Of a stretch of DNA of 15,782 bases, positions 6,701-14,589 are shown piece after piece. The stretch is from Candidatus Omnitrophota bacterium. GTDB taxonomy: Bacteria > Omnitrophota > Gorgyraeia > Tantalellales > Tantalellaceae. The notes under the pieces are model-generated. The model was not told the DNA's origin. It did not search any database and saw only the letters and a list, made by a program, of their open reading frames with translations. Position numbers and translations under genes: made by a program. Numbering within the stretch: position 1 is the first letter of the stretch; the number at the start of each line of letters is the position of its first letter. The stretch is taken from contig DAOVKF010000021.1 in the NCBI GenBank assembly GCA_030631915.1, positions 1 to 15,782 on the forward strand, read 5' to 3'.

Positions 6701-7432
6701 AGCAAAAAGAAACTTCAGGCAGGCGATAAAATGGCGGGGCGTCACGGGAACAAGGGGGTTATCGCGAAGATCGTTCCCGTAGAAGATATGCCTTACCTGC
6801 CCGACGGCACGCCGCTCGACATCGTTCTTAATCCGCTTGGCGTACCCAGCAGGATGAACATCGGGCAGCTTCTGGAGACGCAGCTTGGATGGGCGGCAAA
6901 GAGCCTCGGCCTGAAAATAACTTCTCCTGTTTTTGACGGAGCGACCGAGACGAATATAGAAGAAGCCATGAAGAAGGCGGGACTGCCCGTGACCGGGAAG
7001 CTCCTTCTTCGTGACGGGTTCACGGGTAGACCCTTCGATCAAAAGGTCACTGCCGGCTACATTTATCTTATGAAACTGGCCCATCTGGCTGATGATAAAA
7101 TGCATGCCCGGAGCATAGGGCCGTATTCGCTGGTCACGCAGCAGCCTCTCGGCGGAAAGGCGCAGTTCGGGGGCCAGAGATTCGGGGAAATGGAAGTATG
7201 GGCCCTTGAAGCCTATGGCGCCGCGTATACCTTGCAGGAACTTTTGACCGTAAAGAGTGACGATGTGGTCGGCCGCACAAAGGTCTATGAGGCTATCGTG
7301 AAAGGAGAGAACATGCTGCAGGCAAGCACTCCTGAGTCGTTCAACGTTTTACTTAAGGAATTGCAGAGCCTGGCACTTGATGTCCAGCTTGAGGAGGAAA
7401 CGGTGAAAGAGGGAAAGCCGAGCGGGGTATAA
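3707..7432 (+). CDS. rpoB: DNA-directed RNA polymerase subunit beta
   Basis: A 1241-residue beta subunit, which forms one pincer of the polymerase and part of the active site. Landmarks in order: NQLHRSPGISFEE in the lobe region; the rifampicin-pocket cluster RLSQFMDQTNPLAEITH (about 443-459) followed by RRLSALGPGGL; ETPEGPNIGLINSLS; and the conserved active-site lysines K1008 and K1016 in GDKMAGRHGNKGV, equivalent to E. coli K1065 and K1073. Near the C terminus RFGEMEVWALEAYGAA and VKSDDVVGRTK are present. It is about 100 residues shorter than E. coli beta, mostly before the rifampicin cluster. A charged helical insertion (about 860-990) lies where E. coli has its second lineage-specific insert. 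No classical rifampicin-resistance substitution is visible. ATG-ATG gives two possible starts one codon apart. The stop is one base from rpoC. Confidence 0.98.
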   Translation: MMIKTQRHSYARLKNICELPNLINIQMDSYSQFLQKDVPKTKRKRRGLEAIFREVFPIMSLDGLYTLEYLYYDLKNAKYDIDECKNRSMTYGAPFRIKLRLRSEREMKEQEVYVGEIPLMTEKGTFVINGDERVVVNQLHRSPGISFEETGTTGGKMSYTARLIPDRGAWIEFLYDRNDMLYVYIDRKRKFLATTFLRIFGLSKDEDILEAFSGVETITLTRQKQCEELVGKVLAEDIIDEVSNSILAQKTEKVTSTVAKRLWEGKVREVKVLRNVPSEVVKTLEHDGTKTREEAYLDIYRRLRPGDPPTLAAAKALLDQMFFSEKRYDLSDVGMRMINRKLDMEHALDARLFSAETLVKAINYLLTIKAGEKGIDDIDHLGNRRIRSVGEQLVNQVRIAMARVERVAKERMSVYDMEDIMPHNLVNTKLIAGGIHDFFARGRLSQFMDQTNPLAEITHLRRLSALGPGGLNRERAGFEVRDVHYSHYGRLCPIETPEGPNIGLINSLSTYAGVDAFGFLVTPYRKVEHGRVTDRIEYLSADVEDTYIIAQANTEIDGRGHFKHRKVFSRFKDDFMLADAGDVQYMDVSPVQLVSVCAAIIPFLEHDDANRALMGSNMQRQAVPLLDPEAPLVGTGIEHRVAKDSGALVLAGKSGTVTRVDSGEIVISGERHILKKFRRTNARTCVNQRPLVKLGDEVSKGDVIGDGGATKDGELALGRNVLVGFMSWRGYNFEDAILISEKLLKEDAYTSVHINRFEIEARDTRLGNEEITRDIPNVGEDALKNLDENGIVCVGAEIKPGSILVGKVAPKSETELSPEEKLLRAIFGEKAGDVKDVSLRVPSGVEGIAVEVKELSRKSSKTSTREQKKRDSVERKIVKEGYDNIISHLEEKKAERVHQKLLGSRLINALEDLDTGKTLIKAGRKIVQSDLSKFKKAGLENICVDGDDKLQTKINSIIVTIDGQIEQATGERERDLDRIKHGDELPAGVLRRITVFVASKKKLQAGDKMAGRHGNKGVIAKIVPVEDMPYLPDGTPLDIVLNPLGVPSRMNIGQLLETQLGWAAKSLGLKITSPVFDGATETNIEEAMKKAGLPVTGKLLLRDGFTGRPFDQKVTAGYIYLMKLAHLADDKMHARSIGPYSLVTQQPLGGKAQFGGQRFGEMEVWALEAYGAAYTLQELLTVKSDDVVGRTKVYEAIVKGENMLQASTPESFNVLLKELQSLALDVQLEEETVKEGKPSGV

Positions 7433-7433
7433 G

Positions 7434-10400
7434 ATGTTATATAAAAGGGTGAACAAGTTTGACAGGGTCAGGATCCAGATAGCGTCTTCGGAGGCCATAA
7501 AATCATGGGCTACCAGGAGAGTAGGCAACAAAAACGTCCTTTTTGAAGTGAAAAAGCCGGAGACGATCAACTACCGCACGCTCAAGCCGGAAAGGGACGG
7601 GCTTTTTTGTGAGCGGATCTTCGGCCCGACAAAGGACTTTGAGTGCAATTGCGGCAAATATAAGAGGATCAAACATAAGGGCATTGTGTGTGACCGCTGT
7701 GGAGTTGAGGTCACAAAATCAAGCGTAAGGCGTGACAGGATGGGATGTATAAGGCTCGCGGCTCCCGTATCGCATGTGTGGTTTTTTAAGGCGATACCCT
7801 CCCGCATGTCGCATATGATGGACATAAAAATGCGGGATCTGGAGCGGGTCCTTTACTATGAGCAGTATGTGGTGGTTGAGCCGGGGGATACGCCGTTAAG
7901 GCGCCAGCAGATGCTTACAGAAGAAGAGTATCTGGAAATGAAGGGGAAATTCGGAGGCAAGTTCAAGGCGTCGATGGGGGCTGAAGCCATACGGGAACTG
8001 TTGAAAACAATGGACATGGATGCCGTTGCAAAGGACCTGAAAATAAAGGTCAAAGAAAGAAAGGACGTTAATTCCAAAAAACGGCTGATAAAAAGGCTGA
8101 AGATCGTGGAGTCGTTCAGGAAAAGCGGTAATTGTGCCGAATGGATGGTCCTGGATGTGATCCCTGTTATTCCGCCGGACCTGCGTCCGCTTGTCCCGCT
8201 GGACGGAGGGCGATTTGCCACAAGCGATCTTAATGACCTTTACCGGAGGGTCATAAACCGCAACAATCGTTTAAAGAAGCTCCTTGAGCTTAAGGCCCCC
8301 GAGGTGATCGTACGGAACGAGAAACGCATGTTGCAGGAGGCGGTTGACGCTTTGTTCGATAACGGAAGACACGGCCGGGAGGTCCTGGGATCAGGCGGAC
8401 GTCCATTGAAATCGCTCGCGGACATGTTGAAGGGCAAGCAGGGCCGTTTCCGTCAGAACCTCCTTGGCAAGCGCGTGGATTATTCGGGCAGAAGCGTTAT
8501 TGTCATCGGCCCCGAACTTAAGATACATGAATGCGGGTTGCCCAAGATCATGGCGCTGGAACTTTATCAGCCCTTCATTATCCGAAAATTGAGGGAGAAG
8601 GGTTTTGTCCACACCATAAAGAGCGCCAAGAAGATGGTCCAGGAGGAAAATCCCGAGGTATGGGATATTCTGGATGAAGTCATAAAAGACCATCCGGTTC
8701 TGCTTAACAGGGCGCCTACGCTTCACAGGCTCGGGATACAGGCATTTCAGCCCAGGCTGATAGAGGGAAAAGCCATACGCATCCATCCGCTGGTCTGCGC
8801 CGCTTTTAACGCGGATTTTGACGGCGACCAGATGGCGGTCCATATTCCGCTTTCAATGGAATCCCAGATGGAAGCGCGTCTCATAATGAATGCCGCGAAC
8901 AACATCTTTTCTTCGGCGAACGGACGTCCGATCACGACCCCGTCGCAGGATATCGTGCTCGGCATTTATTATCTGACCAAAGCGAGGACGGCCGCTAAAG
9001 GCGAGGGCAGGATATTCGGGGATTCGGAAGAGGTCATTATGGCTTTTCAGAATGAAGAGCTCGACAAACATGCCCGGATAAAGGCCCGCGTCAATGGAGA
9101 GGTCATTGAGACCACGGCTGGAAGGATCATCCTGAACGATGTCCTGCCCGAAGGCATGCCTTTTTACAATGAACCCATGAACAAGGGGGCTATCAGTCAG
9201 CTGATCTCGGATTGCTACAGGTTGAAGGGACATCAGGAGACCGTGCATCTTCTTGACAGATTGAAGAGTCTCGGTTTTGAGGAAGCCACGCTTTCCGGCG
9301 CTTCAATGGCCGTGTCTGATCTGGGGGTGCCTGAGCAGAAGGCGGAAAGGGTCAATAAAGCGCGCCTTGAAGTGGAAACGATACAAAGCCAGTATCAGAG
9401 GGGCCTTATTACCGACGGCGAGCGGTACAATAAGATCATAGATATCTGGACCCATGTTACGGAGGATGTCTCAAATCTTGTTTTCCGTAATCTCGATACG
9501 TTCAATCCGATGTTTATGATGGCTGATTCCGGCGCAAGGGGGTCACGGCAGCAGATCCGGCAGCTTGCCGGTATACGAGGCCTTATGGCAAAGCCCTCGG
9601 GGATGATCATAGAGACGCCCATAATCGCGAATTTTCGTGAGGGACTGACCGTGCTTGAATATTTTATTTCCACTCACGGCGCGCGTAAGGGATTGGCTGA
9701 TACCGCGTTGAAGACCGCGGATTCCGGATATTTGACAAGGAGGCTCGTTGACGTCGCCCAGGAGGTGATCGTCAGCAAAGAGGATTGCGGAACGCTTAAC
9801 GGGATCACCGCTATGGCCATTATCGAAGGTGACGAGGTCGTGGTTTCCCTGCGGGAACGCATAGTGGGACGCGTTGCCGTGGATAATATCGTGGATATTA
9901 TTACGGATGAGGTAATAGTAAAATCCGGTGACATAATAACCGATGAGAACGCCGTTCAGATCGAAAAAACGGGGATCGAAAAGATACGTATCAGGAGCGT
10001 GCTTACCTGTGAAATGGGCGGCAGTATATGCGCGAAATGTTACGGCAGAAATCTTGCTACCGGCAAAAGCGTTGAAGTGGGCGAGGCTGTGGGGATCATA
10101 GCGGCCCAGTCTATCGGTGAGCCGGGCACACAGCTTACCATGAGAACGTTTCACATCGGCGGCACTGCCAGCAGGATCGTCGAACAGTCTTTCTATAAAA
10201 GCAGAGAAGCCGGTTGTATCAAATATCATAACTTAAGGGTCGTGGAAACCGAACCCGGAAAATACGTCGTGCTCAACAGGAACGGCCAGGTCAGCATCAA
10301 TGATCCGGACGGCCGTGAAATAGAGAGGCAGGCGATACCGCAGGGGACTTACCTGTCTTTCAAGGACGGAGCACCCATAAAAAAACGAGTGAAATACGCG

Positions 10401-11504
10401 GAATGGGAACCATACACCATTCCCATATTGACCGAAATACCGGGCAGGGTACAGTATGAGGATATCAAGGAAAACGTCACTGTTAAGCGCGAAAAAGACG
10501 AGGCGACCGGTGTGATCAACCGGGTGGTGCTCGGCCAGAAGGATGATTACCATCCGCAGTTGTTGCTCATCAATGACGCGAAAGAGGTCGAAGCTATTTA
10601 CCCCTTGCCGGTCGGAGCTCATATCGTGGTGGACGATAAACAGAAGGTCAATGCCGGGGATATCCTGGCAAAGACACCCCGCGTACTGACCAAGACAAAG
10701 GATATTACGGGGGGATTACCGCGGGTGGCGGAACTTTTTGAAGCCAGAAAACCGAAGGATCCCTCTATTATCAGTGAGATCGAGGGACAGGTGGAGTTCG
10801 GCGAGACCAAGAAAGGACAGAAACGCATCATTATCGAGAGCGCTACCGGGATGCGCAAAGAATATCTTATCCCTCACGGTAAACATCTCAATGTTTATCG
10901 GGGTGATACTGTAAGAGCCGGTGAGCGGCTTGTGGACGGCCCTGTGGTGCCTCAGGATATCCTGATGGTTTCCGGGGAAAAAGAGCTGCAGGAATACCTG
11001 GTGAACGAGGTCCAGCAGGTCTATCGTCTGCAGGGTGTTCAGATAAACGATAAGCATATAGAGGTCATCGTAAGACAGATGCTGAAGAACGTGCGGATAA
11101 CCGAGCCCGGGGATACGGATTTCCTGGAAGGCGATAAGGTGGAGAAGTCCGTTTTTAAAGCGGAAAACGAGAAGATGATAAAAAAGAAGAAAAAACCGGC
11201 GGTCGCCGAGCCGGTTTTGCAGGGGATCACAAAGGCGTCCCTGACGACGGAAAGTTTCATCTCTGCCGCGAGCTTTCAGGAAAGCACAAGGGTGCTGTCG
11301 GAAGCGGCTGCCATGGGAAAGGTGGACAACCTGATCGGGCTTAAGGAGAACATAATCATGGGCCACCTGATCCCGGCCGGGACCGGGTGCGAGGTGCACA
11401 GGGACATAGTGATGGATCGCGAGATATTAAGACCCATGGGTGGCGAAGAAGAGGAAGAAGCCGGAAGCAAGGGCGCGGAAAATGAGGATAAAAGTGGAGA
11501 GTAG
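7434..11504 (+). CDS. rpoC: DNA-directed RNA polymerase subunit beta'
   Basis: A 1356-residue catalytic subunit. The first zinc site is C71, C73, C86 and C89. The catalytic loop NADFDGD (459-465) carries the three magnesium-binding aspartates D461, D463 and D465. The bridge-helix region has MMADSGARGSRQQIRQLAG and the nearby THGARKGLADTALKTA. The second zinc site is C785, C859, C866 and C869, with the same spacing as E. coli. The trigger loop QLTMRTFHIGG (900-910) is split from TKDITGGLPRVAELFEAR (from 1088) by about 177 residues, the SI3-type insertion typical of Gram-negative-type lineages. The C terminus has GLKENIIMGHLIPAGTG and then an acidic tail. The ATG is one base after the rpoB stop, so translation is probably coupled. 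rpsL follows after 42 bases. Confidence 0.98.
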   Translation: MLYKRVNKFDRVRIQIASSEAIKSWATRRVGNKNVLFEVKKPETINYRTLKPERDGLFCERIFGPTKDFECNCGKYKRIKHKGIVCDRCGVEVTKSSVRRDRMGCIRLAAPVSHVWFFKAIPSRMSHMMDIKMRDLERVLYYEQYVVVEPGDTPLRRQQMLTEEEYLEMKGKFGGKFKASMGAEAIRELLKTMDMDAVAKDLKIKVKERKDVNSKKRLIKRLKIVESFRKSGNCAEWMVLDVIPVIPPDLRPLVPLDGGRFATSDLNDLYRRVINRNNRLKKLLELKAPEVIVRNEKRMLQEAVDALFDNGRHGREVLGSGGRPLKSLADMLKGKQGRFRQNLLGKRVDYSGRSVIVIGPELKIHECGLPKIMALELYQPFIIRKLREKGFVHTIKSAKKMVQEENPEVWDILDEVIKDHPVLLNRAPTLHRLGIQAFQPRLIEGKAIRIHPLVCAAFNADFDGDQMAVHIPLSMESQMEARLIMNAANNIFSSANGRPITTPSQDIVLGIYYLTKARTAAKGEGRIFGDSEEVIMAFQNEELDKHARIKARVNGEVIETTAGRIILNDVLPEGMPFYNEPMNKGAISQLISDCYRLKGHQETVHLLDRLKSLGFEEATLSGASMAVSDLGVPEQKAERVNKARLEVETIQSQYQRGLITDGERYNKIIDIWTHVTEDVSNLVFRNLDTFNPMFMMADSGARGSRQQIRQLAGIRGLMAKPSGMIIETPIIANFREGLTVLEYFISTHGARKGLADTALKTADSGYLTRRLVDVAQEVIVSKEDCGTLNGITAMAIIEGDEVVVSLRERIVGRVAVDNIVDIITDEVIVKSGDIITDENAVQIEKTGIEKIRIRSVLTCEMGGSICAKCYGRNLATGKSVEVGEAVGIIAAQSIGEPGTQLTMRTFHIGGTASRIVEQSFYKSREAGCIKYHNLRVVETEPGKYVVLNRNGQVSINDPDGREIERQAIPQGTYLSFKDGAPIKKRVKYAEWEPYTIPILTEIPGRVQYEDIKENVTVKREKDEATGVINRVVLGQKDDYHPQLLLINDAKEVEAIYPLPVGAHIVVDDKQKVNAGDILAKTPRVLTKTKDITGGLPRVAELFEARKPKDPSIISEIEGQVEFGETKKGQKRIIIESATGMRKEYLIPHGKHLNVYRGDTVRAGERLVDGPVVPQDILMVSGEKELQEYLVNEVQQVYRLQGVQINDKHIEVIVRQMLKNVRITEPGDTDFLEGDKVEKSVFKAENEKMIKKKKKPAVAEPVLQGITKASLTTESFISAASFQESTRVLSEAAAMGKVDNLIGLKENIIMGHLIPAGTGCEVHRDIVMDREILRPMGGEEEEEAGSKGAENEDKSGE

Positions 11505-11540
11505 GATTCAGGCTCCGGAATTTGGGGTTATAGCAAGGAG
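11504..11540 (+). repeat. Spacer motif before rpsL, related to the one before tuf
   Basis: From the last base of the rpoC stop the spacer reads GGATTCAG, seven further bases, then AATTTGGGGTTA and the ribosome-binding site AAGGAG. The spacer before the right-hand tuf (14553-14582) has the same blocks in the same order: GGATTCAG, AATTTGAGGGTTA, AAGGAG. It lacks the seven intervening bases. The match suggests a copied or co-selected leader element shared by two genes of the str cluster; its function is unknown. Confidence 0.45.
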
Positions 11541-11546
11541 TAAGAT

Positions 11547-11918
11547 ATGCCGACAATAAACCAGCTGATACGGAAGGGCAGGAAACAGATCAAGGGGAAA
11601 AACAAATCTCCCGCCCTGCAGGGGTGCCCGCAAAGAAGGGGTGTGTGCCTGCAGGTAAGGACCAGGACACCCAAGAAACCCAATTCCGCTCTTAGAAAGA
11701 TAGCAAGGGTGAGGCTTACCAACAGTATGGAGGTGACCGCGTACGTGCCCGGAGAAGGGCATAACCTTCAGGAGCATTCTGTCGTGATGATCAGAGGGGG
11801 CAGGGTCAAGGATCTGCCGGGTGTGCGTTACCACATAATCAGAGGGACACTTGACGCGTCCGGTGTGGACACAAGGAGAAGAGGAAGATCAAAGTATGGA
11901 GCCAAAAGACCCAAGTAA
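11547..11918 (+). CDS. rpsL: 30S ribosomal protein S12
   Basis: A 123-residue protein near the decoding centre that helps check codon-anticodon pairing. The family core is clear: TINQLIRKGR at the start, TPKKPNSALRK (41-51), EGHNLQEHSV, and GGRVKDLPGVRYH, ending RSKYGAKRPK. Residues K43 and K88 (numbered with the initiator Met), where changes commonly give streptomycin resistance, are wild type. D89 in VKDLPG is the residue methylthiolated by RimO in E. coli. Length is normal. AAGGAG (11535-11540) lies 6 bases before the ATG. The gene opens the str cluster directly after rpoC, without the L7Ae-like gene that Firmicutes place there. Confidence 0.98.
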   Translation: MPTINQLIRKGRKQIKGKNKSPALQGCPQRRGVCLQVRTRTPKKPNSALRKIARVRLTNSMEVTAYVPGEGHNLQEHSVVMIRGGRVKDLPGVRYHIIRGTLDASGVDTRRRGRSKYGAKRPK

Positions 11919-11943
11919 GGATAACTAAGGGCAGGGGAATATT

Positions 11944-12414
11944 ATGAGAAGACGAAGAGCTGAAAAGCGTACGGCAAGACCAGACCCGAAATACAACAGC
12001 GCCCTGCTGGGCAAGTTTATCAATATGGTCATGGAATGCGGCAAAAAGTCCGTGGCGGAGCACATCGTTTACGGCGCGCTTGAGAGTATCGCCGCGAAGA
12101 TCACGGATAACGAAGTGACGGAAACGTTCAGGAAGGCCATTGAAAACGCCCGTCCGATGGTGGAAGTGAAATCCAGAAGGATAGGAGGAGCCACGTATCA
12201 GGTCCCGATAGAAGTGAAACTGGAGCGCGGGCAGTTTATGGCGATGAGATGGATAAGAGATTTTGCGAGAAGCCAGAAAGGCAAACCCATGGAGGAAAGG
12301 CTTGCCGCTGAGCTGATCAACGCATATAAAAGAGAGGGTCCCTCGATAAAGAAAAAAGAGGATACCCACAGGATGGCAGAAGCGAACAAGGCGTTCGCGC
12401 ATTACAGATGGTAA
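11944..12414 (+). CDS. rpsG: 30S ribosomal protein S7
   Basis: A 156-residue protein that starts assembly of the 30S head and lines the E site. Visible landmarks are the basic N terminus MRRRRAEKR, the stretch LLGKFINMVMECGKKSVAEHIVYGAL, the core RRIGGATYQVPIEV (about 79-92), and the C-terminal EDTHRMAEANKAFAHYRW typical of bacterial S7. Length is normal. The ribosome-binding site CAGGGGA stands 5 bases before the ATG. In E. coli S7 represses the str operon by binding the rpsL-rpsG gap. Here that gap is only 25 bases and I see no stable structure in it, so the same control cannot be shown. S12-S7-EF-G-EF-Tu is the classic order. Confidence 0.98.
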   Translation: MRRRRAEKRTARPDPKYNSALLGKFINMVMECGKKSVAEHIVYGALESIAAKITDNEVTETFRKAIENARPMVEVKSRRIGGATYQVPIEVKLERGQFMAMRWIRDFARSQKGKPMEERLAAELINAYKREGPSIKKKEDTHRMAEANKAFAHYRW

Positions 12415-12478
12415 TTTAGCGGAGGGGCCCTGGTAGGAACATGGTAAACGATCGTTACTTGTGATAGGTGATACCTGA

Positions 12479-14548
12479 ATGGAAGATATACGCGATATAA
12501 GGAACATAGGGATAATAGCCCATATCGACGCCGGCAAAACCACGGTAACGGAAAGGATCCTTTACCTCACCGGAAAGATATATAAGATGGGAGAGGTCCA
12601 TGAAGGGACCGCTGTCATGGACTGGATGGAGCAGGAACAGGAGAGGGGCATCACCATTACCAGCGCCGTGACCACGTGTTCCTGGCAGGAGAGGAAGATC
12701 AACATTATAGATACGCCGGGACACGTGGATTTTACCATAGAAGTGGAACGTTCGTTAAAGGTTCTTGACGGCACTCTCGTTGTCTTCTGTGCCGTAGGCG
12801 GGGTGCAGCCGCAGACGGAGACAGTATGGCGTCAGGCTGATCACTACGAGGTTCCCAAAATAGCTTTTATAAATAAGCTGGACCGCGTCGGCGCCGATTT
12901 TTATAAAGTCATCATAGAGATGCACAAAAAACTGGGCGCGAACGCGATCCCCGTACAGATACCCATAGGCAAGGAACAGGATTTTCGCGGGATAATAGAT
13001 CTTGTGGCGTGCAAGGCGTATATGTTCGGTGAAAAAGGAGATATGGAGGAAGTGACAGAGCAGGAGATCCCGGAAGACATGAAGGATATCGCCAGTCACT
13101 GGCGGCACAACCTTGTGGAAAAACTTGCTGACACTGACGAGGAAGTCGAACAGTTGTATTTGATGGATAAGGGGATATATCCGGAACGACTGAAGCAGTT
13201 CATAAGAAGGGCGACTATCAGGAACCTTGTGGTCCCGGTCATGTGCGGTTCCGCCTTGAAAAACAAGGGCGTACAGTTCCTGCTTGACGGCATCTGCGAC
13301 TATCTGCCGTCGCCGCTGGATGTCAGCCCGCCTAAAGCCGTTAACCCCGACACGGAGGAAGAGATCAGCATTTCTCCGGAAGAAAAAGGGCCTTTATGTG
13401 TTTATGCCTATAAAGTCATGACTGATCCGTTTGTGGGAAGCGTGACGTTCGTGCGAGTCTATTCCGGAAGGCTGGATTCAGGAACATATGTTTATAATAC
13501 AACGGTGGGGAAGAAAGAGAGAATAGGGCAGATCGTCCGGATGCACGCTGATCAGAGAGAGATGATACAGTCATGCGGCCCGGGTCAGATAGTGGGGTTG
13601 GCGGGCCTCAAGCATACCACGACCGCTCATACGCTTTGTGACGAATCACAGCCGATCGCTTTAGAAAGAATAAAATATCCGGACCCGGTCATATCCATGG
13701 CGATCGAACCTGAGACAAGGGCGGATCAGGACAAGCTGGGCATGGCCCTGAAGAAGGTCGTAGATGAAGACCCTTCTTTTAAGGTCAGCTATAATGAGGA
13801 AACAGCCCAGACCCTTATCAGCGGCATGGGAGAACTGCACCTGGAGATCATCGTCGACAGGTTAAAAAAGGAATTTAAAGTGGGCGCTAAAACAGGCAGT
13901 CCTCAGGTGGCATACAGGGAAACAATAACACGGCGTGTTAAGGCCACCGGCAAATTCATACAGCAGACCGGAGGGCACGGTCAGTACGGACACGTCGAGA
14001 TCAGGCTCGAACCCTCGGAAAAAGGCGAAGGCGTGATATTCGAACAGGAGATAAAGGGGGGCGCCGTTCCAAGGGAATATTTTTCCGCTGTTGAAGAGGG
14101 CGTCAGGAGCGCGGCTAAAAGCGGTATGCTGGCCGGTTATCCGGTCACGGATATCAAGATCACTCTTTACGACGGGTCTTTTCATGAGGTCGATTCCTCG
14201 GAAATAGCGTTCAGCAATGCCGGCGCCATAGCGGTGAGGGAAGGTATCCGCAAGGCCAGTCCCGTTCTCCTGGAGCCCATCATGAACCTTGAGGTCACTA
14301 CGCCGGATGAATATCTGGGTGACGTTATCGGGGACATGAACATGAGAAGGATAAAGGTGGAGAGTATTGATCAAAAGGGGACGACGAAGATCATAACCGG
14401 AGCCGCGCCTCTTGCGCAAATGTTCGGATACGCCACGGCGTTGAGGAGCTTGACACAGGGGCGGGCAACGTATACAATGGAGCCTTTGTATTATAAAGAG
14501 GTGCCCAGGGGAGTGGTGGAGAAAATAATGCCGGGAATTATGGCGTAA
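12479..14548 (+). CDS. fusA: Elongation factor G
   Basis: A 689-residue GTPase that drives tRNA-mRNA translocation and, with RRF, ribosome recycling. The G domain has AHIDAGKT (14-21), the switch-region stretch DWMEQEQERGITITSA, DTPGH (78-82), NKLD (132-135) and the GSALKNKG loop. Domain III includes SGMGELHLEI. Domain IV has QTGGHGQYGHVEI and the loop FHEVDSSE with H569, equivalent to the E. coli His583 needed for translocation. Domain V ends with MFGYATALRSLTQGRATYTMEP. Length is normal for the main EF-G. The ATG follows AGGTG (12466-12470), which lies in a tiny potential hairpin AGGT-GAT-ACCT, so initiation may be moderate. The gap to rpsG is 64 bases. Confidence 0.98.
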   Translation: MEDIRDIRNIGIIAHIDAGKTTVTERILYLTGKIYKMGEVHEGTAVMDWMEQEQERGITITSAVTTCSWQERKINIIDTPGHVDFTIEVERSLKVLDGTLVVFCAVGGVQPQTETVWRQADHYEVPKIAFINKLDRVGADFYKVIIEMHKKLGANAIPVQIPIGKEQDFRGIIDLVACKAYMFGEKGDMEEVTEQEIPEDMKDIASHWRHNLVEKLADTDEEVEQLYLMDKGIYPERLKQFIRRATIRNLVVPVMCGSALKNKGVQFLLDGICDYLPSPLDVSPPKAVNPDTEEEISISPEEKGPLCVYAYKVMTDPFVGSVTFVRVYSGRLDSGTYVYNTTVGKKERIGQIVRMHADQREMIQSCGPGQIVGLAGLKHTTTAHTLCDESQPIALERIKYPDPVISMAIEPETRADQDKLGMALKKVVDEDPSFKVSYNEETAQTLISGMGELHLEIIVDRLKKEFKVGAKTGSPQVAYRETITRRVKATGKFIQQTGGHGQYGHVEIRLEPSEKGEGVIFEQEIKGGAVPREYFSAVEEGVRSAAKSGMLAGYPVTDIKITLYDGSFHEVDSSEIAFSNAGAIAVREGIRKASPVLLEPIMNLEVTTPDEYLGDVIGDMNMRRIKVESIDQKGTTKIITGAAPLAQMFGYATALRSLTQGRATYTMEPLYYKEVPRGVVEKIMPGIMA

Positions 14549-14552
14549 ATAA

Positions 14553-14582
14553 GGATTCAGAATTTGAGGGTTAAAGAAGGAG
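14553..14582 (+). repeat. Spacer motif before tuf, related to the one before rpsL
   Basis: This spacer carries GGATTCAG (14553-14560), AATTTGAGGGTTA and the ribosome-binding site AAGGAGGG (14577-14584), the same ordered blocks as at 11504-11540 but without seven bases after GGATTCAG. The site is 5 bases before the tuf ATG and is one of the strongest in the window, matching the very high demand for EF-Tu. Confidence 0.45.
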
Positions 14583-14589
14583 GGCAGTG

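Noticed and set aside
9543..10229. Antisense open frame of 228 codons opposite rpoC
   Set aside because: It overlaps the most conserved part of rpoC and shows no recognisable domain. Other long antisense frames (5117-5722, 6410-7105, 11839-12543, 15061-15747) were dropped for the same reason.
12441..12464. Seven-codon leader peptide (MVNDRYL) before fusA
   Set aside because: It is too short to distinguish from chance, has no run of regulatory codons, and lacks an attenuator structure after it.
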